Source of the DNA: a virus
IMG/VR virus record: IMGVR_UViG_3300020074_000140
Span: 1 to 22,115 of that record
Reading direction: 5' to 3' (one strand)
Length of the DNA stretch: 22,115 bases
Shown here: positions 1-7,729 of the stretch, one piece after another
Position numbering within the stretch: the stretch's first letter is position 1
Layout of the letters: every line of letters begins with the position of its first letter
Made by a program: the position numbers and the translations under genes
The notes under the pieces: generated by a model
Told to the model about the DNA's origin: nothing
What the model saw: the letters and a program-made list of their open reading frames with translations, nothing else
Databases searched by the model: none

Positions 1-43
1 TAATTGCAACCATTGTAAAAGTTATAAAAGAAAGGCATTTATT

Positions 44-1327
44 ATGCTTAAGGAAATTATAAAAAGGATGCAGGAAATAGCATCCGAAGTAGAGGGCATT
101 GAGAAAAAGGAAACCTTGACTCCTGAAGATGAAAAGAGATTTGATGAACTTGCAGTTGAATTCAAAGAGCTTGAGGAAAAGAAAAGGAAAGCTACTGAAA
201 GGGAGTCATCTTTAAAGTCTATCAGGGAGTTTGGGGAAAAACCAGTCAATGACCCTGCAAAACCTGCTGACGGTGGGGAAGTAACTCCTCAGGGGCAGTT
301 TAGGAACTTTGGGGAATTTGTACAGGCTATTGCCTATGAATACAGAAATAGAAAAGCAGACCCAAGACTTGTACAGTTAAGGGAACTTTCTATGGACTCT
401 ACAACCAAAGGTGGCTACCTTGTGCCCGATGCTTTTGTTGACACAATCAAAATGGTTTCACTTAGTGATGCTGTTGTAAGGCCAAGGGCTTCCGTTATAC
501 CAGCAGGTGCACAGCCTGACCAGGGTGTTGATATGCCAGCACTTGACCAGACTGCAGCCGACGGTACTGGACTTTATGGAGGTATTGAGGTTGAGTGGAT
601 TACTGAGGGCGCTACCAAACCTGAACAGGACTCAGCTTTTAAGTTAATTGAACTTGACCCCAAAGAGGTTGCTGGCCATATTATTGTAACTGATAAACTC
701 TTAAGGAATGCCGGGGCTATTGAGTCACTTTTAGGCAATCTTTTTAGGGGCGCAATTACTACAGCAGAGGAAAAGGAATTCCTGGCCGGAACTAATGCAG
801 CAACAAGGCCAACTGGTATTATAACCCATGCTGGCACTATTGCTGTAAACAGGGCAATTGCAGACAGGATTACCTATGCTGATATAGTCAATATGTTTGC
901 CAGCTCTTTTGGTGTTGGTAACTATGTTTGGGTAGCTGCAAAGTCAGCACTTCCTCAGCTTATGCAGATGAAGGATTTTGAAGCAGCAGACAGTGACGCA
1001 CCAAACCTGGTTTTCCAGCCTGATGCACGCACTGGCATACTTGGTACAATGCTTGGGCTTCCGCTTGTCTATACTGATTTGCTTCCAGCACTTGGTACTA
1101 AGGGTGACCTGATGCTTGCAAACTTCGGTTACTACCTTATAAAGGACGGTTACGGTGTTGAAATAGCTGCATCTGAGCATGTATATTTCACTACTAACAA
1201 AACCGTTATTAAGGCATTCTGGAACGTTGACGGCAAGCCCTGGTTAACAGCTCCGATAACACTTCGTGATGCTGCAACTGAGGTTAGCCCGTTTGTCGTG
1301 CTTGATGTTCCTGCGGTAGGATCATAA
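44..1327 (+). CDS. Major capsid protein, HK97 fold
   Basis: This is the shell subunit of the icosahedral head. The 427-residue product begins with a charged, Lys/Glu-rich coiled coil (about residues 1-65), the usual internal delta/scaffolding domain of HK97-type capsid proteins, followed by a Pro/Gly-rich linker (about 66-85) where the prohead protease normally cuts. The mature fold begins near STTKGGYLVP (about residues 118-127), a typical opening of phage_capsid family proteins. The length fits the family. The ATG has an AAAGG ribosome binding site 8 nt upstream. A strong 13-bp hairpin follows the stop, suggesting separate control of this high-yield message. The protease and portal expected upstream lie outside the window. 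Family assignment is firm; the exact cleavage site is not visible. Confidence 0.95.
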   Translation: MLKEIIKRMQEIASEVEGIEKKETLTPEDEKRFDELAVEFKELEEKKRKATERESSLKSIREFGEKPVNDPAKPADGGEVTPQGQFRNFGEFVQAIAYEYRNRKADPRLVQLRELSMDSTTKGGYLVPDAFVDTIKMVSLSDAVVRPRASVIPAGAQPDQGVDMPALDQTAADGTGLYGGIEVEWITEGATKPEQDSAFKLIELDPKEVAGHIIVTDKLLRNAGAIESLLGNLFRGAITTAEEKEFLAGTNAATRPTGIITHAGTIAVNRAIADRITYADIVNMFASSFGVGNYVWVAAKSALPQLMQMKDFEAADSDAPNLVFQPDARTGILGTMLGLPLVYTDLLPALGTKGDLMLANFGYYLIKDGYGVEIAASEHVYFTTNKTVIKAFWNVDGKPWLTAPITLRDAATEVSPFVVLDVPAVGS

Positions 1328-1340
1328 CATAACCTAATTT

Positions 1341-1371
1341 GTGAGGGTTGGCAGATGTTGTCAGCCCTCAC
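1341..1371 (+). terminator. 13-bp hairpin after the capsid gene
   Basis: The arms 1341-1353 and 1359-1371 pair over 13 bp with two G-U wobbles and a 5-nt loop (GATGT). Only a weak T-rich stretch (TTATTT) follows, so this could be a partial terminator or a 3' stabilising hairpin for the capsid message. It ends a few bases before the ribosome binding site of the next gene. Confidence 0.6.
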
Positions 1372-1388
1372 TTATTTAAGGAGCAATA

Positions 1389-1574
1389 ATGAAGTTTAAT
1401 GTAAAAAATGAGTTCATATATAAGGGTAAGCGGATATTTAAGGGTGATATTGTCGATATATCTAACTTTGATATTGGCAAGGTAACAAAATTAAATGTAC
1501 TGGGCGAGCCTGTTAAGGAAAATAATGTTGAGCGGGCAGTAGTAAAGCCAAAAGAGACAAGGAAATCTGAATGA
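1389..1574 (+). CDS. Small head-region protein, unknown function
   Basis: The product is 61 residues, basic and hydrophilic, with no signal peptide or membrane segment. The first half reads as a compact beta-rich module (FIYKGKRIFKGDIVDI) and the Lys/Glu-rich tail looks disordered. A good ribosome binding site (AAGGAG, 5 nt spacing) and a 4-nt ATGA overlap with the connector gene show that it is translated as part of the head block. Small proteins at this place, between capsid and connector, are common in siphoviruses and are sometimes decoration or head-completion proteins. I do not recognise a family, so the role is inferred from position only. Confidence 0.75.
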   Translation: MKFNVKNEFIYKGKRIFKGDIVDISNFDIGKVTKLNVLGEPVKENNVERAVVKPKETRKSE

Positions 1575-2167
1575 ATTTAAAAATAATTACAGCAGCTGCA
1601 ACAGAGCCCATAAGTTTAACTGAGGCTAAACTGCATTTAAAAGTTGAGAATATCGCTGATGATAACCTAATTACTATGCTTATAAAGGCATCGAGACAGT
1701 CAGCGGAAAACTTTACACATAGGGCGCTTGCTTCACAGGTGCTGGAACTGGTACTTGATGAATTTCCAGAAAATGACATTGTACTGCCCCGGCCGCCAGT
1801 TGAAAGCGTAACTTCAGTAAAATATAAAGACCATGAGGGAACTGAAACCACAGTTTCATCTGCTGATTATATTGCCTTTACTGATGCGGACCCGGCTGTT
1901 GTTGTGCCAGCTTATAGCAAGTATTGGCCGTCTTTTACACCGTACCCTAAGGGCGCTGTAAGGGTCAGATATACTGCCGGGTATAAGACAACTGGTAGCG
2001 ATCCAAATTTAATTATACCTGAGGCTATAAAACAAGGGTTACTTTTGGCAATCGGTAACTACTATGAGAACAGGGAAGATTTACTGGCAAAGGGGCATAT
2101 TCCTAAGAGCTTGCCATTGGGTGTTGAATACCTTTTATATCAATATCGTGTTTGGGACTGGTCGTAA
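1571..2167 (+). CDS. Head-tail connector (gp6-like adaptor)
   Basis: The 198-residue protein matches the phage gp6-like/QLRG head-tail adaptor family, which forms a ring under the portal and extends the DNA channel. Visible hallmarks are the opening ITAAATEPISLTEAKLHLKV, then a helical stretch ending in a Thr-His-Arg region, a middle beta region with PRPPVESVTSV, and the YPKGAVRVRYTAGY segment before C-terminal helices. It overlaps the upstream small gene by ATGA and shares one base with the downstream head-closure gene, so translation is coupled. Family confidence is high because the N-terminal and PRPPV blocks are characteristic. Confidence 0.88.
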   Translation: MNLKIITAAATEPISLTEAKLHLKVENIADDNLITMLIKASRQSAENFTHRALASQVLELVLDEFPENDIVLPRPPVESVTSVKYKDHEGTETTVSSADYIAFTDADPAVVVPAYSKYWPSFTPYPKGAVRVRYTAGYKTTGSDPNLIIPEAIKQGLLLAIGNYYENREDLLAKGHIPKSLPLGVEYLLYQYRVWDWS

Positions 2168-2487
2168 TGGATATAGCAACACTAAGGCATAGAATAACAA
2201 TAGAGCAAGTTACAGAAACGGTCAATTCTGTTGGAGAGCCTATAATAACCTGGACAACATTTGCGATAGTTTGGGCTTCAGTCGCACCACTTGACGGCAG
2301 AGAATTCTGGGCCTCAAAACAAATTAATTCGGAGGTTACAGGCAAAATAAAAATCCGGTATTTGTCAGGCATTAATACTAAAATGAGGGTATTGTTCGGC
2401 TCAAGAGTATTTGATATTGAGGCTATTCTAAATGTCGAGGAACGCAACAAGGAAATGACGCTGCTGGTTAAGGAGCATAATGGTTAG
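2167..2487 (+). CDS. Head closure / head-tail joining protein
   Basis: This is a 106-residue protein of the phage head-tail joining family (SPP1 gp16-like), which plugs the connector after DNA packaging. The start MDIATLRHRITIEQ is the typical opening, and the REFWASKQINSEVTGKIKIR stretch followed by short beta strands fits the family's small beta barrel. I chose the ATG that overlaps the upstream stop (TAATG); an upstream in-frame non-ATG start would only add residues translated inside the connector gene. It overlaps the next gene by 8 nt. Confidence 0.85.
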   Translation: MDIATLRHRITIEQVTETVNSVGEPIITWTTFAIVWASVAPLDGREFWASKQINSEVTGKIKIRYLSGINTKMRVLFGSRVFDIEAILNVEERNKEMTLLVKEHNG

Positions 2488-2881
2488 TAGTTGTAGCATA
2501 AAAATAGAAGGTGTAAAAGAAGTTACTATTGCTTTACATAATGTTAATAAAAATGTAATAGCTGAGCTTAGGGCAGGTGCAATAGAGGGTGCAAAGATAA
2601 TAGCAGATAAGGCAAGAGAACTTGCACCAATGGGGCCTACTGGCAATTTAAAGAAAGCAATAAAATATAAGGAAATGCCATATAAGGAAACATCGCCGAT
2701 TGTATCTATTGCAGCAGTTGACAGGAAAAAAGCGCCTCATGCACACTTAGTAGAATTTGGTACAGTTAAATCAAGGGCGCACCCGTATTTTAGACCAGCA
2801 TATAGGCAAATGGCAAACAGGGTAAAACAAATAATAACTGAGGCTATGAAAAGGGCAATATCAAAGGCAGGAAAATTATGA
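2480..2881 (+). CDS. HK97 gp10-like tail completion protein
   Basis: The 133-residue protein resembles the HK97 gp10 family, which acts at the head-tail joint or in tail completion. Seen in the sequence are an N-terminal strand (SIKIEGVKEV), a long amphipathic helix rich in Ala/Lys, the APMGPTGNLKKAI segment (family members usually show P-x-x-T-G-x-L), and HLVEFGTVKSRAHPYFRPA, which is the family's signature (VEFGT...AHPFxRPA). It overlaps both neighbours (8 nt upstream, ATGA downstream), in the classic order adaptor, closure, gp10-like, terminator. Confidence 0.9.
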   Translation: MVSSCSIKIEGVKEVTIALHNVNKNVIAELRAGAIEGAKIIADKARELAPMGPTGNLKKAIKYKEMPYKETSPIVSIAAVDRKKAPHAHLVEFGTVKSRAHPYFRPAYRQMANRVKQIITEAMKRAISKAGKL

Positions 2882-3255
2882 TTGAAGCAGCACTGAGGAC
2901 AAAATTACTTTCATATGCGGGGCTTACAAGTCTTATATCCCAAAGGTTATATATTTTAAAGTTGCCGCAAAACCCAACATTGCCGGCAGTAACTTATTTT
3001 CTTGTTTCGCAAAACAGGCACAATGATATTGATGTTGCGATGGCAGATATTCAGATAGATACATGGACAACAGACTACACAGGGGCCCAGAATATTATGC
3101 AGAATATAAGATTTGCCATACAACGTGAAAAAGGCATATGGAGTAGCATCGAGGTTATAAGTGTAGTATTTGACTTTGAAAATATCGATTATGAACCAGA
3201 CACAAAAATATATCATGGAATATCTCAGTACAGAATAAAATACCGGGAACAGTAA
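2878..3255 (+). CDS. Tail terminator-like protein (DUF3168 type)
   Basis: The 125-residue product fits the DUF3168/tail-completion group, whose members cap the tail tube and bind the connector. The N-terminus (IEAALRTKLLSYAGLTSLI) has the family's helix, followed by PAVTYFLVSQNRH and an alternating beta pattern (IQIDTWTTDYTGAQNIMQNI), where a strand is followed by the long helix seen in gpU-like folds. It is the last gene before an intrinsic terminator, which separates the connector genes from the major tail protein. Position and pattern agree; assignment is by family resemblance. Confidence 0.82.
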   Translation: MIEAALRTKLLSYAGLTSLISQRLYILKLPQNPTLPAVTYFLVSQNRHNDIDVAMADIQIDTWTTDYTGAQNIMQNIRFAIQREKGIWSSIEVISVVFDFENIDYEPDTKIYHGISQYRIKYREQ

Positions 3256-3283
3256 TCCCTTTAACAAATATTAATAAAAACAG

Positions 3284-3312
3284 AAAAGCCTTGAAGTGAG
3301 GCTTTTTTATTT
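3284..3312 (+). terminator. Intrinsic terminator inside the late gene block
   Basis: Arms 3284-3291 (AAAAGCCT) and 3299-3306 (AGGCTTTT) pair perfectly with a 7-nt loop, followed by TTATTT. This is the best rho-independent terminator on the plus strand of the structural region. It ends 2 nt before the ribosome binding site of the major tail protein, so either readthrough is partial, antitermination operates, or the message is processed here. Confidence 0.85.
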
Positions 3313-3326
3313 GAAAGGAGTTTGAT

Positions 3327-3881
3327 GTGGCACAAACAGTAATACAACAGGCAAATAAAATCCAGTTCGGATCAGGAAAATTTGAAATCAGCCAGGATGA
3401 CGGCGTCAGCTGGATAGACTTGGGCGCAATGAGAGGCATCGTATTTTCTGAGGTCTGGGAAGAGGTCAGGGTAATGTCTGACAATGCAGGCGAGGTTAAG
3501 GTTGGAATAAAGAACCATTATGCTTCACTATCTGGTGACTTAATGGAGCTTGACCTTGAGAACCTCTCAATTATCAGGGGTGGAATTGACACCTTTTCAG
3601 AGATTGCAGGCACGTCTGAAACATTAAAATCAGGTGGGCTTACTACAATGGATGCAATACAGGCAAGGGTAACAAATACTAATGAGGATGATGAGGAATT
3701 TAGAATTACAGTTTATAAAGGTTCATCTGCAAAAGGTATTGAAATTACATTACAGCCTGATGACGCTGATGACCCGAATATGATAGGTATAGAGATTAAG
3801 GGCACTGTCGATGTAGATAGGACTGCCGGAGACCAACTATTTGAAATCTACTCAGAGCAAGGTGAATCATCTGGTTCATAA
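3327..3881 (+). CDS. Major tail tube protein
   Basis: The 184-residue product is placed and patterned as the tail tube subunit: beta-rich, acidic, with IQFGSGKFEISQDDGVSWIDLG near the N-terminus and alternating strands to the end (GIEIKGTVDVDRTAGDQLFEIY). The start is GTG with AAAGGAG 6 nt upstream; an ATG two bases earlier is in another frame and stops after five codons. It is flanked by a terminator upstream and a folded leader downstream, suggesting that its expression is set apart from its neighbours, as expected for an abundant protein. The next genes (chaperone pair, tape measure) confirm its place. Confidence 0.85.
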   Translation: MAQTVIQQANKIQFGSGKFEISQDDGVSWIDLGAMRGIVFSEVWEEVRVMSDNAGEVKVGIKNHYASLSGDLMELDLENLSIIRGGIDTFSEIAGTSETLKSGGLTTMDAIQARVTNTNEDDEEFRITVYKGSSAKGIEITLQPDDADDPNMIGIEIKGTVDVDRTAGDQLFEIYSEQGESSGS

Positions 3882-3897
3882 ATTTAACAAACAGCAT

Positions 3898-3935
3898 GGG
3901 AGCTGCCTATACCAGCTCCCCACCTGTATAGGAGG
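3898..3935 (+). promoter_or_regulatory. Predicted H-type pseudoknot over the chaperone RBS
   Basis: Stem 1 pairs 3898-3904 (GGGAGCT) with 3914-3920 (AGCTCCC). Its 9-nt loop holds CCTATAC (3906-3912), which is perfectly complementary to GTATAGG (3926-3932). That second strand covers the first part of the AGGAGG ribosome binding site at 3930-3935. Linkers are 1, 1 and 5 nt. The two stems can coexist as a pseudoknot, or stem 2 alone can mask the site. The fold is computed by eye only. Confidence 0.6.
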
Positions 3936-3943
3936 TATTTTAA

Positions 3944-4288
3944 ATGAGCGCAACATTTAAGGATTTTGACAAGTTATTACCTGAGGTAAGGGTAGCAAAA
4001 CTTGCAGGAAAAGAAATAGACGTTTCTAAGTTGCCGAGCCGTACATCAATAGAAATGGCAGCATTTAGAGACAGTATATTAAAAAGCAAAGTTACAAGTG
4101 AAGAAGCGGCATTAAAATCAATTGAAATAGTTGCTAATGCCTGCGCAAAAACTAATCCGGAACTGGACATAACAACTGACTGGCTGCTTGATAATACACA
4201 TCACGAACAGTTAATAGCTTTCATGGACTTTGTACTTGAGCCTATTAACAAGCCTGACAAGTCCGACAAAAAAGATAAAAAAAAATAA
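3944..4288 (+). CDS. Tail assembly chaperone, short form (gpG-like)
   Basis: This 114-residue protein lies between the major tail protein and the tape measure, the position of lambda gpG-type chaperones, which bind the tape measure during tail assembly. It is Ala/Lys/Glu-rich and mostly helical (KDFDKLLPEVRVAKLAGKEI; EEAALKSIEIVANACAK) and ends in a Lys/Asp tract (DKSDKKDKKK). Its last three sense codons are AAA AAA AAA followed by TAA, which is the slippery site for the long form. The ATG has a strong AGGAGG site, itself inside a predicted pseudoknot. Sequence similarity is typically weak in this group; position and the frameshift signal carry the call. Confidence 0.85.
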   Translation: MSATFKDFDKLLPEVRVAKLAGKEIDVSKLPSRTSIEMAAFRDSILKSKVTSEEAALKSIEIVANACAKTNPELDITTDWLLDNTHHEQLIAFMDFVLEPINKPDKSDKKDKKK

Positions 4289-4313
4289 ATCCTGTCATTG
4301 AACTTGGCAGGAT
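4277..4313 (+). promoter_or_regulatory. Programmed -1 frameshift signal
   Basis: Nine A residues (4277-4285) are read as three Lys codons, so the heptamer A AAA AAA (4279-4285) is in the correct phase for a -1 slip. The zero-frame stop TAA follows at once (4286-4288). A 9-bp hairpin (4289-4297 with 4305-4313, one G-U pair, 7-nt loop) sits just downstream as a stimulator. The -1 frame then runs open to 4569. Confidence 0.88.
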
Positions 4314-4569
4314 ATACAGTCATGTAGTGTACGTTACGGGTTACACTTTTGATTATCTGTTAGATTATCTAACACTCGAACAGGTAATGATGTTATATAC
4401 CTACTCGTTTGACTACATGGAAAATCAATCGATTATTTTGGTAAATAAAATGGCACAGGCTTTCTTTGGCGCAAAAAAGAAGTCAGTACCAGACAGCCCG
4501 GATATTAAGAAAGCAAAACTATTATTTGGTAATAGAATAAAAACTCCAAAAGATAAGGAAAATACATGA
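4285..4569 (+). CDS. Tail chaperone frameshift extension (T part of gpGT)
   Basis: This is the -1 frame continuation of the chaperone. After slippage at the A run, translation continues through 94 residues starting at codon ATA (4285) to the TGA at 4567-4569, giving a G-T fusion of about 208 residues. In lambda-like phages the fused form is needed in small amounts to load tape measure and tail tube. Independent initiation is unlikely: the only early start is a GTG at 4327 with no ribosome binding site, whereas the frame is open across the slip site. The sequence is aromatic and acidic early (TFDYLLDYLTLEQVMMLYTY) and Lys-rich at the end. It overlaps the tape measure start by ATGA. Confidence 0.85.
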   Translation: MNPVIELGRIYSHVVYVTGYTFDYLLDYLTLEQVMMLYTYSFDYMENQSIILVNKMAQAFFGAKKKSVPDSPDIKKAKLLFGNRIKTPKDKENT

Positions 4570-6884
4570 GCGTTTTAGGGCGCCTTATTGTAAGTATTGT
4601 TGGTGATAATCGAGAGCTCAAGAAATCACTTACCGATACAGAAAAACAATTAAATAAACAGACTAAACTAATTACTGACATCTCAAATAAAATGGCTACT
4701 GCTGGGAAGTTAATGACTGTTGGCATAACACTGCCTATTCTTGGAATTGGTACTGCAATGGTAAAAACTGCAATTGACGCTGTAGAGTCTGAGAACCTGT
4801 TTAGAGTATCAATGGGCAACATGGAACAGGCAGCAAGGGACTGGTCAATTGAGCTGTCAAGGGCGCTTGGATTAAACCAATATGAAATTCGTAAGTCAGT
4901 TGGTATCTTAAATGTTATGTTTGGTTCTATGGGGCTTGCTGAAGAGGCTGCCTATGGCATGGCAACAGGTCTTACCGAATTAACTTATGATATGGCATCG
5001 TTTTATAACTTAAGACCTGAGGAGGCTTTCCAAAAACTACAGGCTGGTATAACTGGCGAAATTGAACCATTAAAGAGGCTTGGTATAGTTGTTAATGAAA
5101 CTGCAATAAAAACTTATGCCTTAAAGAATGGAATTATTGAGCAGGGCGAGACAATGACTGAGCAGGAAAAAATCATTGCCAGGTATCAGGTAATAATGGA
5201 GGCTACTTCAGCAGCACAAGGTGACCTGGCCCGCACAATGGAAGACCCCGCAAATCAGCTCAGGAAACTGCGCTCTCAAGCGGAAGAGGCCGCAATATCA
5301 TTTGGTATGCTTCTGCTGCCCGCTGTGTCAAAAGTTTTAGGAATTTTTGATGAATGGGCACAAGAAATACAGGGGCTTTCAAATGACAAGAAAAAATTTA
5401 TAATTCAAATTGGTTTGTTTGCTGCATCAATAGGCCCAGCAACTTTTGCAATAGCTAAAATGATACAAGTTGTAGTGGGGCTTAGAAATGCAATTATTAT
5501 GTTATCTACTGCAGAAAAAACATCAATCTTTTTTAAAGGTGGTGGATTATTAGCAGCTCTGGCTCTGGCTATTATTCAGACAGGTGATAGTGTCCAGTAT
5601 ACGGGTGATAGCTTGCAAAAACTTGAAACCATTATTCATAGAGCAGAGACAGGATTTGACAGATTAAAAAAAGGTAATGAGGAATACAATGAAACAGTCG
5701 AAAAAGCACAAACAATAAATGATGAGTTACTTTTAAATATTAAGGAACTTGCAGATACATACCCACTACTTGCAGATGAAGTTATTATTGCTTATGAAAG
5801 CTGGAAAAACGGAACTATTACTCTTGATGAGTATAATATTGAATTAAGAAATTTAATAGATAATAAAGATGATTACATAGTTAAGTCGGGAGAATTTGAC
5901 AGCTCCAGTCAAAAAAATGTAAACAGTATCGAACAATTAACCGATTCTTTAGCCAGTGGTGAAATATCAATAGATGAGTACATAAACAGCATGGCTGGCA
6001 TGGAAGGCGCAACAGACGATACAACTGGTGCAGTTGATAGCCTTTACAGCTCCATATTTAATTTATTTTTATTAACAGCAGACACTGAAGCTAAAACTGA
6101 GGCAATCCGGGAGGGCTTTAAGAAAGTTGCTGAAGCTACTAAGGAATTTGGCGGAGAGTCAGATGAGGCAAAAGACGCTCAAGAGGAACTGATAAGAATA
6201 CTTGACGGTGAAATCCAAAATACACTGCCTGCATTACTTGAGAAAAAAGGTTTTCTTACTCAGGCTGAAAAAGATTATATAACCGAATTGCAAAATGGAA
6301 TAACTAAGGCTGGCGAGTGGGGTATAGGTAATAGAAAAGAAATAGAAGAAACCGCAGCACTAATAGAGCAAAGGATAGGCAGGGACGCGGCGCTTATAAT
6401 GCTTGGTTTTACTGGCCAATTAGATGAGCTTGGCAAAAAAGAAGTTAAACCATCAATAGACCTTGACACAACAAATTTTGATGAAAAATATTCAAACGTA
6501 ATAAGAAAAATGCAGGAACTTGATAGACGATACCTTCCCGGTTATTCAACTGGCGGTATAGTTGGCTATGCAAAAGGCGGTATTATAGGTCATGACGGAT
6601 TTATGCAGCCGCTACTTAAGGCTTCACAAGGATTAATTACTCCAAGCTATGATAACGGCGGCATATTATCACTGCTTCATAAAAACGAGGTTGTACTTAA
6701 TTCAAAACAAACCCGTAATTTAGCTGAGTTAATATTTGGACTTGCAAATACAAAGCATGATGTAGGCGGCGGGGGAGTTAATTACGAAGTAAATATAACA
6801 TCACCTAAAGCGCTGTCTGAGTCTGAAATAACAAGGCAAATAGATTTATTTACTCGTGAACTTAGCTATAGATTGGGGTATTAA
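4566..6884 (+). CDS. Tail tape measure protein
   Basis: The 772-residue protein sets tail length and helps DNA delivery. At the family rule of roughly 1.5 Angstrom per residue it predicts a tail near 115 nm. It opens with a coiled-coil segment (about 15-45), then a hydrophobic stretch (about 50-72, VGITLPILGIGTAMVKTAID), long Ala-rich helices (about 80-260), more hydrophobic segments (about 275-345), acidic helical repeats (about 370-620), and a Gly-rich end with GGIVGYAKGGIIGHDG, a form common at the C-terminus of tape measures. It overlaps both neighbours. No peptidase domain is visible. Confidence 0.93.
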   Translation: MSVLGRLIVSIVGDNRELKKSLTDTEKQLNKQTKLITDISNKMATAGKLMTVGITLPILGIGTAMVKTAIDAVESENLFRVSMGNMEQAARDWSIELSRALGLNQYEIRKSVGILNVMFGSMGLAEEAAYGMATGLTELTYDMASFYNLRPEEAFQKLQAGITGEIEPLKRLGIVVNETAIKTYALKNGIIEQGETMTEQEKIIARYQVIMEATSAAQGDLARTMEDPANQLRKLRSQAEEAAISFGMLLLPAVSKVLGIFDEWAQEIQGLSNDKKKFIIQIGLFAASIGPATFAIAKMIQVVVGLRNAIIMLSTAEKTSIFFKGGGLLAALALAIIQTGDSVQYTGDSLQKLETIIHRAETGFDRLKKGNEEYNETVEKAQTINDELLLNIKELADTYPLLADEVIIAYESWKNGTITLDEYNIELRNLIDNKDDYIVKSGEFDSSSQKNVNSIEQLTDSLASGEISIDEYINSMAGMEGATDDTTGAVDSLYSSIFNLFLLTADTEAKTEAIREGFKKVAEATKEFGGESDEAKDAQEELIRILDGEIQNTLPALLEKKGFLTQAEKDYITELQNGITKAGEWGIGNRKEIEETAALIEQRIGRDAALIMLGFTGQLDELGKKEVKPSIDLDTTNFDEKYSNVIRKMQELDRRYLPGYSTGGIVGYAKGGIIGHDGFMQPLLKASQGLITPSYDNGGILSLLHKNEVVLNSKQTRNLAELIFGLANTKHDVGGGGVNYEVNITSPKALSESEITRQIDLFTRELSYRLGY

Positions 6885-7729
6885 TGTTACTGTCTTTTAT
6901 AAATTCAAATGGTGAATCATTTCCGATAAGCGGAAATTATATATTAAAATCATGGTGGGGATTTGGGGAGCTGCCTGTAGATATACAGTCATCAAAAGCA
7001 CCATATCAGGACGGCAGGACTTATATAGATACAATAGCTGACTCCAGAGATTTTGGGTTTGATTTTACAATTATTGGCGCAACCAGGCAAGAAGTATTTA
7101 ATAGGCGTCTTTTAATTACATCACATTTTAATCCAAAACTGGGGCCCGGAACGCTTGAGTGGCAACAGGATGACGGGACTATATATCATATTGATTGCAT
7201 ATCAAAATTATCGTTTCCGTCAGGTGATGGGCAAAGCGCAAATCATCAAACCGTAATAGTACAACTATTTGCTCCCAATCCATTTTGGTACAACCCCACA
7301 CAACAGGAAAAAATAATGGTGGGATTTGAGGGCGGCTTATCATTTCCTTTTTCCTTTCCTTTTGGTCTGGGTTCAGTTGGAACACAGATAGATGTTTTGA
7401 ATACAGGCGATGTAGATACTCCAATAATGGTTTATTTTTATGGTGAGATTGTAAATCCAAAAATACAAAACCTTACAACCGATGAGGAAATATCAGTAAT
7501 ACGCACAATAGCAGACGGCGATATTTTAATCATAAATACTGCATTTGGTGAAAAGAGCGCAATGGTGCTTTCCGGCGGAGAGTATATAAATGCTTTTGAA
7601 TATGTAGACCCTGACAGTGTATTCTGGAAACTTGCTCCGGGTATAAATACTGTAAAATATACAGCATCTTCAGAGGGTGCTAATGCTCGTTGCAGGCTGT
7701 ATTATTATCATCGTTATTCGGGTGTTTAA
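6884..7729 (+). CDS. Distal tail protein (Dit, SPP1 gp19.1-like)
   Basis: The 281-residue product belongs to the siphovirus tail component family that forms the hexameric hub at the tail tip. Diagnostic stretches are the N-terminal FINSNGESFPISG, the KAPYQDGRTYIDT region, RQEVFNRRLLITSHFNPKLG (the arginine-rich helix usual in Dit), and LFAPNPFWYNP near residues 128-140, which closes the N-terminal ring domain. The C-terminal half (about 150-281) is a beta-rich galectin-like domain. Its start shares one base with the tape measure stop and its stop abuts the next gene, so expression is coupled. Confidence 0.9.
   Translation: MLLSFINSNGESFPISGNYILKSWWGFGELPVDIQSSKAPYQDGRTYIDTIADSRDFGFDFTIIGATRQEVFNRRLLITSHFNPKLGPGTLEWQQDDGTIYHIDCISKLSFPSGDGQSANHQTVIVQLFAPNPFWYNPTQQEKIMVGFEGGLSFPFSFPFGLGSVGTQIDVLNTGDVDTPIMVYFYGEIVNPKIQNLTTDEEISVIRTIADGDILIINTAFGEKSAMVLSGGEYINAFEYVDPDSVFWKLAPGINTVKYTASSEGANARCRLYYYHRYSGV

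Noticed and set aside
574-837. Minus-strand frames inside the capsid and other structural genes
   Set aside because: They are antisense shadows of strongly supported plus-strand genes, without binding sites or recognisable products.
3325-3342. ATG at 3325 as start of the tail tube gene
   Set aside because: This ATG is in another frame and stops after five codons; the GTG at 3327 opens the long frame at good spacing.
4276-4313. Minus-strand intrinsic terminator (hairpin followed by a T run)
   Set aside because: Read on the minus strand, the hairpin and A9 run look like a terminator, but no minus-strand gene exists nearby, whereas phase, stop codon and open -1 frame explain the same bases as a frameshift signal.
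4327-4569. Independent gene starting at GTG 4327
   Set aside because: No ribosome binding site precedes it and the frame is open upstream to the slippery site, so it is better read as the T part of a fusion.
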